A DNA stretch of 64,000 nt. Source: Benincasa hispida. Taxonomy: Eukaryota > Streptophyta > Magnoliopsida > Cucurbitales > Cucurbitaceae. Location of the stretch: contig NC_052353.1 of assembly GCF_009727055.1 (NCBI RefSeq), positions 63,709,088-63,773,087 on the forward strand. The letters are read 5' to 3'. The notes under the pieces are model-generated. The model made no database searches. It saw only the letters and a list, made by a program, of their open reading frames with translations, and was not told the DNA's origin. A program made the position numbers and the translations under genes. Shown here in pieces: positions 47,306 through 60,170 of this stretch. The stretch's first letter is position 1; each line of letters opens with the position of its first letter.

Positions 47306-47676
47306 CCATCAACTGGAAAATCATGGTCAATTCTCAACCTAGTCTCTACCAACCAAGATTATTGAGGCAAAGAATCAAGGCTTCAAGAATTGGATCAAGG
47401 TAAAAGGGCCTCTTTATTTTTCATCATTTGGGCTAAAATATTTTCTCTTTTGTAGAAGCAGGCCCATCGAAGAAGAAGCAGGCCTAATAGTTTCATAACA
47501 TTGAAATCATGCTATCGAAAATGAACTTTTGGTAGCACTTTTTATAGCGTTGAAAAAACGCTATGAAAAGTCTATGACTTTCAATAACATTGCCTACGAC
47601 AACATTTCAAGAAACGCTATAAAAATTCTACGATAGCGTTTTTTCAAAGCTATCATATGTGATATTTGTTGAAGTA

Positions 47677-48329
47677 ATTTCTCTACTTATCCTAATAGTA
47701 AGAAATGAGTGAATTCCTTCTTGTATAGTTGCATTCCCAACTTCTCAATCAGATGAATCCCTAAAACGGTAAACATATTGAGTCAGTGAAACAAGCCACT
47801 CTCACCCATACAGATCAAAGGACCGCCTTCACAGGCAGGAGTTCACAACTCACTCAAAATCTAGGTCAAGTCACCTATGGTCATCCTGGTGAAATGTAAG
47901 CCTTTTCTACCAAAAGTGTTATAGAGAGACAATTCGTTTCGTGGTCCAGTCTTATATAAACTCTTTGTATAGAATACCTCCACTTACATGTCTCCACGTG
48001 AATGATCAAGGTCAGATCATTTGTAGCACTTTACAATAATTATAACAACTACAAAGCAGGTCGTATTCGTAATGTCACAAGGATAAGGTACCCAACCGTA
48101 TTCATCTACTACAGACGATTTAAGTTATCACTTAAACATGATCCACTTGTATTTCTCCACATACATATGTAAGTTATAGAAGATCACCCTGAATCTTAGT
48201 TTATTTGTTTTTATGGGTTAATGCAACTATCTGTTAAATAAAATACTTTTTATTTTATTAGATAAATAAATTGTTTGTACAATACAATTACAAATACAAG
48301 ACCACGAGATTTAGGGCATCAACCCAACA
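47677..48329 (-). mobile_element. solo LTR in E, right part (LTR 5' end)
   Basis: Minus-strand copia LTR, continuous with 38715-39275 after removal of the CACTA-like element. Its minus-strand start is TGTTGGGTTGATGCCC at 48329. AATTT (48330-48334) completes the 5-bp target duplication. The LTR without its insert is about 1.2 kb. Confidence 0.9.
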
Positions 48330-49930
48330 AATTTTACATGTGATGTATGATTAAAATTATATGTTATATACTATATGTCATATAGTTCTAAAATCCCACC
48401 TTAGGATAAATAATTATGAATCATATTTAATATAAATTTTATATTATATAGTTGCATGATGTTATAAGCATGTACATGGATCATAATTAATATAAATGAT
48501 ATATTATATGATAGCAAGTATCATTAAGTATATCTATGTATCATACTTTAGCATAAATGTTATACATGTATGATGGATATGGTTTCATTTTTCATTAGTG
48601 ATTAATATAAATGTTATATTATATGATAAAATGAAGTTGCGTTGAGCATGTCATTACTTAGTAAATATAAGAGTTATATTTAATTAATGTCATTGGATGC
48701 ATGATTATAGGTAAGTTTAATGAATTAGATTAAAATCTATAATCAAGAGTTGCATGCAAACATAAGGCTTAATTAATTTTAAATGGTTCTAAGGCTTAAT
48801 TCACCTAGACTTATGTTAAAATATTTCTAATATGATAAGAAGTAGGTTAATCTTTTATTTTCTTTTTAATGGGATTAAATTGGAAATAATAAAAGATTAA
48901 ATTTATAAAATAATTTTCTATAAGAGACCTTTATCTAAGAAATGTTCTATCTAAGGCTAGGATATTTAAGCTGGCAGAAACAAAATGCCCCTACCTAGGA
49001 ACCGACCTAGAAAGTGAATTAGACAAATATTTTATAAGCAAGCAATGCATGATTCAATTTATTAAAGTGTTTAATGAACAATAATCATATATTGTTAATC
49101 TATCTAATATAAGAGTTATATTTGGCCAATTTAACAATGGACTTAGATAAATTATTAGCCAGGTTAACCTAAGTAAAGAATCCTAGGTTTAAAATACTTG
49201 GTGGGAGGAAAATTGATATATATGATATGTCAATTTCTTTTCACGTTCTCCCTAAAAGTTCACTGTGAGATCTATGCTCGGCCTCTGGCACCGTTTGCTT
49301 GTGTCCCCCTTTGAAAGGTGTTTGCCAATACAAAGGTGTATGGAGAAGGTGTTTATAGTAAGTGGAAGATGGACATGTGTCAACACATCTCGCGGTCTCC
49401 TTCATTAGTTTGTTGTGAAGTTTCATGCTTGGTTTTGTGGCACCATTTGTTTATGTCCCCCTTCTGAAAGTGTTTGCATGAAATTGATCACAAATTCCAA
49501 AAATGGATAGGATTTCTTTAGTTTTTGCCCCAATCGATTTTTCCTTTTAGTTGGCTCATTGGGGTGAAACTCTAACATATTCATACCTAACGATTTTCCA
49601 CAAAGTGGTGACGAAAGGTAGGGTCTAAAATGAAGGATTACACTTACAAGAAATTGTCAAACAAGTTAATAATTTCTTGACCAAAAAATGATTAATAATT
49701 ATTATAGGAATAAGAGTTATTCTAGTGTAATGATTGGTTGAGAGTGTCTAAAATCAGTGAAGAGATAACTGATCACTCTTTGGTGGCTTTTATTCTAACT
49801 CACTAAAGCGTCATTGTAAAATTAGATTTTACATAGGGTACATTAAATTTTTGCTAAAATTGAGTAGTTTGAAATTATTTTTTGCACATAACTAATATAA
49901 ATAATTTGTATAGTTTCAGCAAACTTCATT
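48330..49930 (+). mobile_element. long untranslated leader of element E (main part)
   Basis: Continues the leader from 38714 (TTTTACATGTGATGTATGAT) and follows the A and B leaders block by block to the gag start. Stops in every frame. Confidence 0.8.
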
Positions 49931-50800
49931 ATGACTATCGAACCATCAATCTTCTTTGTGTTGATAAACTAATTGGTGATAACTACACTAGTTAGAAAAA
50001 CACAATCAACATTGTAATCATCATCGATGACTTAAGATTTGTCCTACTTGAAAAATGTCCTTAAGTTCCCATTCAAGATGCACCTTGAAATGTTCGTGAT
50101 GCTTATGAGAAGTAGGTAAAGGAAAATTAAAAAGTCAAAGCGTATATTCTTGCCAGCTTAACTGAAGTCTTAGCAAAGAACATGAATCCATGGTCACTAC
50201 ATGTGAGATTCTGGAGTCATTGTGAAAGTGTTTAGAAAACCATCCTCACAAATCAAGCACAATGCTCTAAAGTTCATCTTCGACGCCTGGATGCAAGAGG
50301 GGACATCGGTGTGAGAACAATTTCTAAAAATGATAGCTCACTTTAATGTGACTAAAATGAACGAGGTCGTCATTGATGAGGCCAATCGAGTTAGCTTTAT
50401 TTTGGAATCTCTACCAGAGAGGTTCTCATAGCTCCATAGTAACGTTGTTATCAACAAGTTAGACTACACCCTGACCACCCTCCTGATTGAGCTACAGACT
50501 TTTGAGTTCCTAATGAAAGTCAAGGACCAAAAAGGAGAAACAAATGTTTCCACTTCTTTAAGAAATTTCTAAGAGGTTCAACCTCTGAAACTAAGTATGT
50601 GCCTTCTTCATCTGGCACTAAAAAGTGGTAGAAGAAGAATGAGGTCAAGGGAATAAAGCTAACCCGACTGGGGTTTAAAAAGGCAAGAAGGCCAAGGTTG
50701 CCAAGGAAAAATGATTCAACTGCAACCATAAGGGACATTGAAAAAGGAGCTGTCCCAAGTATTTTTGCAAAGAAACAGAAGCCAAGCAAAGGAATTAATT
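49931..50800 (+). pseudogene. broken copia gag, element E
   Basis: The ATG at 49931 starts a recognisable gag that breaks almost at once (frameshift and stops). Blocks such as AYILASLTEVLAKN and the gag helix region are readable in alternating frames. In the zinc knuckle the first Cys codon and the Trp codon both read TGA, leaving FNCNHKGH and KRSCPKYF. It is more decayed than gag of B. Confidence 0.75.
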
Positions 50801-51880
50801 CCTGACAGCAGCTCAAGGCTGGTGAGACTATGATGCAGGTTGAAATAGGACATGTCGCTCAGCGATTGTAATGGAATGCGTTAAATTACTCTTCCAGAAA
50901 TCTTTTCTTATTTTAAAAGATGTTTATATGGTTCCAGGTTTGAAACGGAACATGATTTCTGTACAGACTTTACTTGAACAGTTATACACTATTTCTTTCA
51001 ATATGAATAAAGCGTTTATTTATAAGAATGGTGTTCAAATTTGTTATGAAAACTTAGAGAGTAATTTATATGTGCTAAGACCATTAGCAACTAAGACGCT
51101 TCTTAATATTGAAATGTTTATAACTGCTAAGACTCAACATAGATGACAAAAAAAATCTCCTAAGGAAAATGCTCATCTTTGGCATCTAAGAATATGTCAT
51201 GTAAATCTCAATAGAATTGAGAGATTGGTTAAAAGTGAACTTCTAAGTGAATTAGAAGAAAACTCTTTACCAGTATATGAGTCATGCCTTGAAGGAAAAA
51301 TGACAAAGCGACCTTTTACTAGAAAAGGTTATAGAGCTAAAGAGCCCTTGGAGCTTATACATTCAGATATTTATGGTCCATTTAATGTAAAAGCAAAAGG
51401 AGGGTACAAATATTTCATCTCTTTCATAGATGATTATTTAAGGTATGGGTATCTTTACCTAATGCAACATAAGTTTGAAGCTCTTGAAAAATTCAAGGAG
51501 TATAAAACTGAGGTTGAAAATTTGTTAGGTAAAAAAATAAAAACACTTCGATTTTATCGAAGTGGAGAGTATGTGGACCTAAGATTCCAGGACTATATAA
51601 TATAACATGGAATAACGTCCTAACTCCCAACACCTGGTACAACTCAACAAAATGGTATATCAGAAATGAGAAATAGAACATTTTTGGGCATGGTTCGATG
51701 TATGATAAGCTATGTTCAACTTCCTGACTTGTTTTGGGGATATGCAGTGGAGACTGCATTTTACATTTTGAACAACGTTCCATCAAAAGTGTTTCTGAAA
51801 CATTTATTAAGCTTCAGAGAGGTTGTAAAGGTAGTCTACGCCACTTCAAAATTTGAGAATGTCCAGCACTTGTGCTAATG
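50801..51880 (+). pseudogene. copia protease end and integrase, element E
   Basis: Open pieces at 50871-51146, 51225-51605 and 51666-51878. They show LKDVYMVPGLKRNMIS, LWHLRICHVNLNRIERL (Gly and His positions altered), CLEGKMTKRPF and YFISFIDDYLRYGYLYL with the first catalytic Asp. Then KTLRFYRSGEY, where the family has RSDRGGEY: the second catalytic Asp is Tyr. GTTQQNGI follows. The changed catalytic residue and stops make it inactive. Confidence 0.85.
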
Positions 51881-53834
51881 ACAAATCCAAAGAAGTTGGA
51901 ACCTTGTTTAAGAGTGTGCCTATTTGTAAGCTACCCCAAGGAAACGAGAGGTGGACACTTCTTTGATCCTAAAGAAAGTAAAGTATTTGTATCAACAAAT
52001 GCTATTTTTTTTTTTTTTTTTTGGAAGAATACCACATGAGGGACCACAAACCATGAAGCAAAATAGTAATAAGTGAAATTTTCTATGAAACTACTTAAAC
52101 TTCAACAAGAGTTATTTAAAAGGCTAGTACATTGACAAGAGTTTTTGATATTGGTTCATCTAGTCAAGCACATTCATTTCAAAAGTTGAGATTGTCTCGA
52201 CGTAGTTAGAGGGTTATGAACCCACCTATTCACTACATGGGTTTAACGGAAGTGCAAGACATCATATCTGATGATGGAGTTGAGGATCCATTGTCCTACA
52301 AGCAAGCAATGGAAGATGTTGACAAATATGAACGGTTAAAGCCATGAATCTAGAAATGGAATCTATGTACTTCAATTCTATCTAGGAACTTGTAGATCAA
52401 CCTGATAGGGTAAAATCTATAGGTTTTAAATGGATTTACAAGATGAAAAGAGGTGTAGATAGTAAGGTATAGACCTTTAAGGCTAGACTAGTTGCAAAAG
52501 GTTATACCCAAGTTGAGGGAGTGGACTACGAAGAAGCTTTCTCACCTATTTTCATGCTAAAGTCTATCCAGATTCTCTTGTCCATTGCCACATATATGAC
52601 TATGAAATGTGGCAAATGGATATCAAGACTGCCTTTCTGAATGGTAATCTTGAAGAAACGTCTACATGAATCAACCAACGAGATTCATTAAACATGGTCA
52701 AAAGCAGAATGTTTACAAGCTTAATCGGTCCATATATGGAATGAAACAAGCATCTCGATCTTGGAATATAAGATTTGATATTACAATCAAGTCTTATAGC
52801 TTTGGTTAGAATGTTGATAAATCTTGTGTCTACAAGAAAATTATCAACAGTTTAATAGCTTTTTTAGTGTTGTATGTGGATGATATTCTACTCATTGAGA
52901 ATAATATAGGTTTACTGATAGATGTAAAGAAATGGTTAGCCGTCCAATTCCAAATGAAGATTTGGGTGAAGCGCACTTTGATCATTGAGAATCATAAGAA
53001 CAAAACGTTGGTCTTATCTCAGGCATCGTATATTGATAAGATATTTGTCAGATAATCGATGCACAATTCCAAGAGGGGTTTATTACTTTTCAAGTATGGA
53101 ATTGTATTGTCTAAGGAATAGTGTCCAAAGAATCCTCAAGAGGTTGAGGAAATAAGATAGATTTTTTATGCATCGGTTGTGGGTAGCCTTATGTATGTCA
53201 TGTTGTGTACAAGGCCTGACATTTGTGATATAATAGGGATTATTAGTAGATATCAATTCAATATAGGATTAGCTCACTAGACAACGGTTAAAACAATCCT
53301 CAAGTATCTACAGAGAAATGGGAACTATATGCTTGTGTATGTAGCTAAGGATTTGATCCTTACAAGATACATGACTCTGATTTTCAGACTGATAAAGATT
53401 CTAGGAAATGCACATCAGAATCAGTGTTCACTCATAATGGATGAGCTATAGTGTGGCAAAGCATTAAGCAAGAATGCATCGCGGACTCCACAATGGAAGC
53501 TAGCTGCTTGTGAAGTTGCTAAAGAAGGTGTTTAGCTAAGGAAGTTCCTTATTGATTTAGAAGTCCTTCCAAATATGTCGTTGTCCATCACACTTTATTA
53601 TAATAATAGTGGTGCTATGGCAAATTCAAAGGTACTTAGGAGTCATAAAAGAGGCAAACACATTGAAAGAAATATCACTTGATCAAGGAGATTATGCAAC
53701 AAGGTGATGCGATAGTCATGAAGATAGTTTCGGAGCACAATGTTTCTGATCCGTTTATAAACGCTCCAATAGTTAAAGTGTTCAAGGGTCATCTGGAAAG
53801 CCTAGGTTTACAAGATATGTGTCACATTGTCTAG
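51881..53834 (+). pseudogene. copia reverse transcriptase and RNase H, element E
   Basis: A linker with a T run of about 20 bases at 52006-52022 is followed by reverse transcriptase motifs in broken frames: [33 protein letters not shown] and LYVDDILL (YVDD active site, about 52870). RNase H follows, ending HIERN..., EHNVSDPF-like and the stop TAG at 53832-53834. The enzyme pair copies RNA into cDNA in the element's life cycle. This copy has many stops. Confidence 0.85.
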
Positions 53835-53944
53835 GGCAAATGGGAGATGTTACTAGGTATAGTCTATGCCCTTGTTCATTGTATTGTATACTTTACTCGT
53901 ATTGTCTTTGTATTGTACACTCCACTAACTTTAGGACAAGTGGT

Positions 53945-54148
53945 TGCTGGGATTGGTGTCATAAATCTCTTTGTTCTCATAGTTTGTAAACTTGTGTAAA
54001 CAAATTGTTATCAATAAATAAAATATATTGTATTTGTGCACTAAATCAATCCAATAAACAAGATCCAAGGTTATTTTATGTAATTTAAACATGTATGCGG
54101 CTAAGATACAAATAGATCATGTTTAAGTAATAACCTAAATGGTCTATA
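53945..54148 (+). mobile_element. start of the 3' LTR of element E
   Basis: TGCTGGGATTGGTGTCATAA follows a purine-rich AGGACAAGTGGT. It matches 26025-26285. Cut after CTATA (54144-54148), where the minus-strand element F begins. Confidence 0.85.
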
Positions 54149-55715
54149 TGAAGGAACAGTGAAGTTCCAATTGCGGAAGCGGGGATCGTTCCCAATTTTT
54201 TAGATTTTACACAGAATAGAAATTTTTACAGAACAAGGATTATGTAAAAACAATTCATTTACAGCATGCAAGAGAGGAGAAAAAGAAATATGGTTAGGAA
54301 AATCTTACCCTTGAAGAACCGATGCCTTCACATATTTCCTCCTCTTCCGTCACGAACAACCAATCTTCTAAAAACTTACAGTAAATCAAGAAGGGCACCA
54401 CCACAAGTGAGACCTCTGTATTCTCTATAGGGTTGAGAATCATAGAAGGTGTGGGCTTTGTGATATTTTAGGAAGAGCGGAAAAGATTTTTTAGAGGAGA
54501 TTTTCTTTTGCAAGGAGGTCTGTAAGAACACACACTGAATTTTTCTGTGAAGATGAAGAGGAAGAAAATCTCATTTCCCATAACCACCACCACACGTCTA
54601 AAAAAATAGAGAGAAAAAGGAGAGGGAAATAAATTTTAATTTAAATAAAAATATAATAACTAACATATTATATAACTTTATATTATATCAAAATATAATA
54701 CATGAGTTATAGTTTTTATATTGTATTATATACAATATAACCTATAGTTTTTATTTCTCTCAATAATGTATGGTATTTAATATAAATCACATTTATACTA
54801 AATTTAACTATATGAATCTTATCCATATAATTAATATTCGAATCATATTCAAATATTTAATTCCTCTCAAAATAAACTTTATATTATAATATATCAAATA
54901 CATTAAATTAATTATATCACATATAATTAATTTAAATTAATTATATCATATATAATTAATTCCCTCAATTAATTTCAAATTAATCCAAAATTGATTCTCA
55001 ATTATCCCTATTGAGCTACAGAGAGGACCTTATGGACCTATAGATTGAAGCCCCAACAGTACTTGAATAATTAATTAAATTATTATTGAACATAACCAGT
55101 CAATAGTGCGATGACCCTTCACAAATTGCTCATAAGTACAGCTAGGTCAAAATTATCGTTTTGCCCCTGTAGTTTTATCTAACTCCTTAAGTATCACTGA
55201 TCTCTTTAATGAACAATAAGTCATAGTCCAACTATGACCAAACCCCTTTTAGGCCAAGAGAGGGTGTGGCACCACATTATTCAAGCCCAAAAATCAACCC
55301 TTAAAGGAGCAATTATCTACTTACTCAGACGTTATGGAAATAGTGAATTTTGTTTTATGTAGTTGTGTTCCCAGATTCCCAATCAGACAAATCCTCAATT
55401 TAGTAGTCATATTGAGTCGACAATCTAGCCACTCTCACCCATAAAAATCAAAGGACTGTTTTCATAGGCAGGATTTCACAACTCACTCAGAATTCAGGTC
55501 ATGTCACCTATGGTCATCCTAGTGAAATGTAAGTCTTTATTATTAACGGTATTATATAATGAGACTAGTCATTTCGTGGTTTGGTCTTATACAAACCCCT
55601 TTGTATAGAATACCCCAGATCATTTGTCTTCACGTGAATGATCAGGATCAGATCATTAGTAGCATTTTACAACAATTGTAACATCTACAAAACGGATCAC
55701 ATGTCTTCACATGAA
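54149..55715 (-). mobile_element. 3' LTR of copia element F, its 5' portion deleted
   Basis: Left boundary TGAAGGAACAG is the LTR 3' terminus read on the minus strand. It continues in order to about 55690, then a scrambled 25-bp repeat of ACATGTCTTCACATGAATGATC leads into pol of F. The first few hundred bases of the LTR and the last codons of pol are missing. The middle (54650-54990) is nearly devoid of G on the plus strand. Confidence 0.75.
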
Positions 55716-55759
55716 TGATCAGCCAAGTTATCTTAAGAGACAATATGTATGAAAATTAC
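55716..55759 (-). pseudogene. RNase H tail of F beyond a solo LTR
   Basis: On the minus strand GATGTAATTTTC... reads DVIFIHIVS, stop, DNLAD, which continues IREIVHRG at 57795. The frame joins when the solo LTR and one ATCTC are removed. Confidence 0.7.
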
Positions 55760-55764
55760 ATCTC

Positions 55765-57789
55765 TTAAGAAAATTTAGATAGATATCCTTTGAATGGAAG
55801 CGGATCGTTCCAAATTCCATTGAGAAAGAACACAACAATTACAATCCACACAGAAACGATCATGCATAATAAAAAATTACAGCATGCTACTTAATATGAA
55901 GATACAAAGGATAAAGTATGCGAACCTTTGAAGAACCTTTCTTCACGTATCCCTCGATCGTTCAACAAATCGTTCAATCAGCACAAACTCGAACGCAATG
56001 AACAGAACATGATCTCAATGAACGTCTGAATGAAACTCGATCCCAATCGAGTCCAATTCGATCCTCGAACTGAACAGGAACACCACCATAAGTGCTACCT
56101 TGGTATTCTTGGTGTAAGAATCTAGGAGTTGTGGGCTCTGTATGATTTTGGATTGAGGAAAGCAGGAGGTAGACAATCGAGTAAGTGGAAGATGAATATT
56201 GTCTATCGTATAGCGATGTACTCGATCGTTTAGAAGATAAAACCTATAGTATAGACTTTGCTACTCGATCGTGTCGCAACGATTAAGTGAGTAACTATCG
56301 TATAGTAAACTCGTAGCTCGATCGTGTATGCTCTCTATGCTATCACTTAGTAAAACCTTTTTTACTTGATAGCCTTTTGTGAGATTAATCCGAGTGAATA
56401 ATCAACTTAATTTTGGAAAACCATTTTTCTTTTTGTTTCACGGTTACCATAAAACTTTCAATAACCTCCCACTCAATTCGGTTATTAGGGAAAAAGAATA
56501 ATAAATTATCATATAACTAATATGTTATAAATAAATATAATAACCAACTTATTATATTATATTTATAACCTATAGTTTTAATATTTCATCATATGAAACA
56601 TATAAACCATAATTCTTTTTCTATTTTATGGTATTTAATACAAATCATATTAATTCCTCCAATTAATGTATCTAGTACATCATATCAATTATATCACATA
56701 TAATTGAATTTCCTCTTGTTAATTTGAACATTTTAAATTAACCCAAAATCTGATTCTCAACTTGAACCCATTGAGCTATCAACGGGACCTCATGGACCGA
56801 TAGCTTGAAGCTCCAACGGTATGTGAATAACTGACTCTCTTTAGTCATGAGATCTATCATCTGTTAATTGTTGGTCACTTCACTAAAGATTGACAACTGC
56901 ACTATTCGCATTACAGATATATTTCTATGTCCATACGACCAATCAATAGCACAATGACCCTTCAAAAATCGCTCGTAAGTACAACTAAGCCAATTTACCA
57001 TTTTGTCCCGTGTAGTTATATCTAACTCCTTAAGTACCATTGATTCCTCTAATGAACAATAAGTCATAGTCCTACTATGACTAAATCCTCTAGGGTCAGG
57101 AGAGGGTATGACTACTATGTTCAAGACCTGAAATCAGCCCTTAAGGGATCAATTTATCTACTTACCCCTACTTCAGGAAAGGAGTGAATTTCGTCTTGTG
57201 TAGCTGAGTTCCCAGCTCCCCAATTAGATGAATCCCTAAAATGGTAGGCTTGTTGAGTTAGCAATCTGGCCATTCTCACCTATACAAATAAAAAGACCGC
57301 CCTCATAGGTAGGAATTCCCAACTCACTCAGGATTAAGGTCATGTCACCGAGGTAATTTAAGTGAAATGTAAGTCTCAATTATCAACGATGTTATATAAA
57401 GAAACTAATCATCTCGTGGTCTGGTCTTATACAAACTCTTTGTATAGGATACCTCCACTCGTATGTCTTCACATGAATGGTCAGGATCAGACTATTTGTA
57501 GCATTTCACAACACTTATAACATTTACAAAGCGGGTCGTATCCGTAGTGTCATCAGGATAAGGTATTCCTCCTTTATCCATCTACTACAGACCATTTAGG
57601 TCATTACTTAAAGCATGATCCACTTGTATGTCTCATATACAAGCTTAAGTTACATGAAATAACCATGGATCTTAGTTTATTGGATTTCAGTAAATGCTCA
57701 TAAAATAAAATTTATTTTATTAATAACAATATGTTAAAATGTTTACAAACTACGAGACCACCGGGAGAATTAGGACATCAATCCCAACA
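55765..57789 (-). mobile_element. solo LTR inside RNase H of F (2025 bp)
   Basis: On the minus strand it starts TGTTGGGATTGATGTCC at 57789 and ends at 55765 (TTTTCTTAA, expected TTCA/TTTCA type). Perfect 5-bp duplications ATCTC at 55760-55764 and 57790-57794. Nearly full length for the family, with CGATCG palindromic units at 56220-56345. Confidence 0.9.
56220..56345. repeat. CTCGATCGTTTAG/CTCGATCGTGT short-repeat cluster
   Basis: Units ACTCGATCGTTTAG, ACTCGATCGTGTCGC and GCTCGATCGTGTATG, in minus-strand LTR. Same motif class as the leader array of B. Confidence 0.65.
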
Positions 57790-57794
57790 ATCTC

Positions 57795-59100
57795 CTCGGT
57801 GTACGATCTCCCTGATGGATGGTACTTGCGCTCAATGTGTTTTCCACATGGTTTCTAGGTTCCTTTGAGTTAGCAACTGCGCCACTATTATCACAATAAA
57901 GAGTGATAGGCATATACATATTTGGAACAACTTCTAAATCGGTCAAGAACTTTCTGAGTCATACCATTTCTTTAGTTGTTTCACTAGCAACTACATACTC
58001 AACTTCCATGGTGGAGTTAGCAATAAAACTTTCTTGATACTCCTCCACACTATACCTCCTTCGTTCAGAGTGAATACTGCCCTCGAAGTAGATTTCCTAG
58101 AATTTATATCAGTTTGAAAGTTAGAATTAGTGTATCGAGTAAGAATCAGATACTTATCCCCATACACGAGTATATAGTCCCTCGTTCTCCAAAGATACTT
58201 GAGGATGTTTTTAACGATAGTCCAATGATCATATCCAGGATTGGACTAGTATCTCCTAGAAATTCTAACTGCATAGCATATCTCGAGACGAGTACACAAC
58301 ATGACATACATTAAACTCCCTACTACTGATGCGTATGGAATTCATCTCATAACCTCAACCTCTTGAGGTGTCTTAGGACACTGTTCCTTAAACAGATGAA
58401 TTCCATGACAGAAAGGCAATATACCTTTCTTGGAATATTGCATTTTAACAACATATAGTCTATATAAGATGTCTGAGACAAGGCTATCGTTCTATTCTTG
58501 CAGTTTCGAACGATTCGAGTCCTAAGAACATACTGTGCTTCTCCCAAATCTTTTATTTGGAATTTCGTTGCTAGTCATGTCTTAATCTCAGTTAGAAATT
58601 CTGTTTCATTCCCGATTAGCAGAATATCATCAACATATAGAACCAGAAAAGCTACAGTTTTGTTGACAATCTTCTTGTAAACACAAGGTTCGTCAATATT
58701 TTTTTCAAAGGCATAAGATTTTATCGCAGTATTAAATCTCATGTTCTAGGATCGAGATGCTTGTTTTAGCCCATAAATGGATCTATTAAGCTTGCAAACC
58801 TTTTGCTCTTGACCCTCCGTTTTGGTTGAGACATATAGATACTCTCTTCAAGATAGCCATTTAGAAAAGTTGTCTTAACGTCCATTTGCCAGATTTCATA
58901 ATCATAAAAAGTGACAATGGACAAAAGTATCCTAATCGACTTTATCATGGCAACTGGAGAGAAGGTTTCTTCATAGTCCACCCTCTCTCTTTGGGTAAAC
59001 CCTTTTGCCAAAGGTCTAGCTTTGTAGGTCTATACCTTACCAGTTTGATCTCGTTTTCTCTTACAAATCTATTTGCAACCAATGGGTTTTACCCCTTCTG
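57795..59100 (-). pseudogene. copia reverse transcriptase and RNase H, element F
   Basis: On the minus strand, VDYEETFSPVAMIKSIR and WQMDVKTTFLNGYLEESIY are open at 59011-58766. The active site LYVDDILLIGN lies at about 58620-58645, then GEAQYVLRTRIVRNCKNR and LSQTSYID at 58547-58347. RNase H runs to KHIERKYH near 57830, where a solo LTR interrupts. Stops and frame changes between blocks mean no intact polyprotein, though it is better preserved than E. Confidence 0.85.
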
Positions 59101-60170
59101 GTTCATCTACAAGATCCCAGATTGAATTAAAGTACATCGACTCCATTTCGAGGTCCTTGACTTTTATCCATTGGTTCTTATCCACATCACCCATTGCTTG
59201 TTCAAAAGTCAATGAATCCTCTAAACCATCATCAGGTAGTTGAGAAGGATGTGAAGTACCAGTTCCATCAACAACTCTTGTTGAAAGACCTGCTCGATCA
59301 ACAACTCTTGTTGATCTATTTGTAGTTTCTCTGGTTATCTCACTTAATACTAGCTTACTACGAGGTTGATGATTTTTAATGTGGTCTTCCTCCAGGAATG
59401 TTGCATTTGTCGACAAAAATACTTTATCTTACTAAGGATCAGAAAAATACCACCTTTTGCCTCTTTAGGATAGCCTACAAATAGGCATACCTTTGAATGG
59501 TGTTCCAGTATCTTTGGATTTTGTACCAACACATGTGCTAGAAAACCCCAAATCTTGAAGAGTTTACGTCCTCTCTACAACTCGTAAGGTGCTTCTGAAA
59601 CACTTTTCGAGAGAACCATGTTCAATATATACACCGCAGTCCCTACTACGTGACCCCATAAAGAACTTGGCAACTGAGCATAACTCATCATAGAATGAAC
59701 CATGTCCAACAAGGTTCTATTTCTCCTTTCTACAATACCATTTTGTTGAGGTGTGTTAAGTGTTGTGAGTTGTGACTGAATTCCATGTTTAACAAATAGT
59801 CCTAGATTTTTAGATCCATGTACTCACCACCTCGATCTGATCAAAGTGTTTTAATCTTTTTACCTAATTGGTTCTCAACCTCTACCTTATATTCTTTGAA
59901 CCTTTCAAGTGTATCGGACTTATGATGCATTAGGTAAATGTAGTCATACCTTAAATAATCATCGATGAAGCTGATAAAATATTCATACCCTCCTCTCGCT
60001 TTAACATTCATCGAACCACAAAGGTCTGAATATACTAGCTCTAAAGGTTCTTTGGCTCTAAGACCTTTACCAATAAAAGATCTTTTGATCATCTTACCTT
60101 CAAGAAAAGATTCACATGTCGATAAAGAGCTATCTTCTAACTGGTTTATAAATCTACTCTTAACCAATCT
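59101..60170 (-). pseudogene. copia integrase and linker, element F
   Basis: Minus strand, 5' to 3': 60167-59841 is open and holds CESFLEGKMIKRSF and YFISFIDDYLRYDYIYL with the first catalytic Asp. A TGA replaces Arg before SDRGGEYMDL, where the second Asp survives. VFVGYPKEAKGG-like sequence lies near 59480, and the linker ATFLEEDHIKNHQ is open at 59416-59069. A few point lesions break it. Confidence 0.85.

Larger units (their letters stand above)
39276..47676. mobile_element. CACTA-like element, 8.4 kb, inserted in a solo LTR
   Basis: The left end AACTACAACAAATAT and the reverse complement of the right end TACTTCAACAAATAT match at 13 of 15 positions and resemble the CACTACAAC ends of plant CACTA elements with their first base mutated. 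ATT flanks it at 39273-39275 and 47677-47679. Subterminal repeats of the CTATGAAAAGT type lie at the right side (about 46343, 46424, 46558, 47558). No transposase was recognised. Inside are a gypsy-like 3' end (about 40600-43600), CT-rich DNA and unassigned exon-like pieces. The LTR halves on either side join in register with other LTR copies, which supports the boundaries. Confidence 0.75.

Noticed and set aside
55765..57789. 3' LTR of element F
   Set aside because: First taken as the 3' LTR, but ATCTC duplications and the RNase H frame on its far side show it is a separate solo LTR; the remnant 3' LTR of F is 54149-55715.
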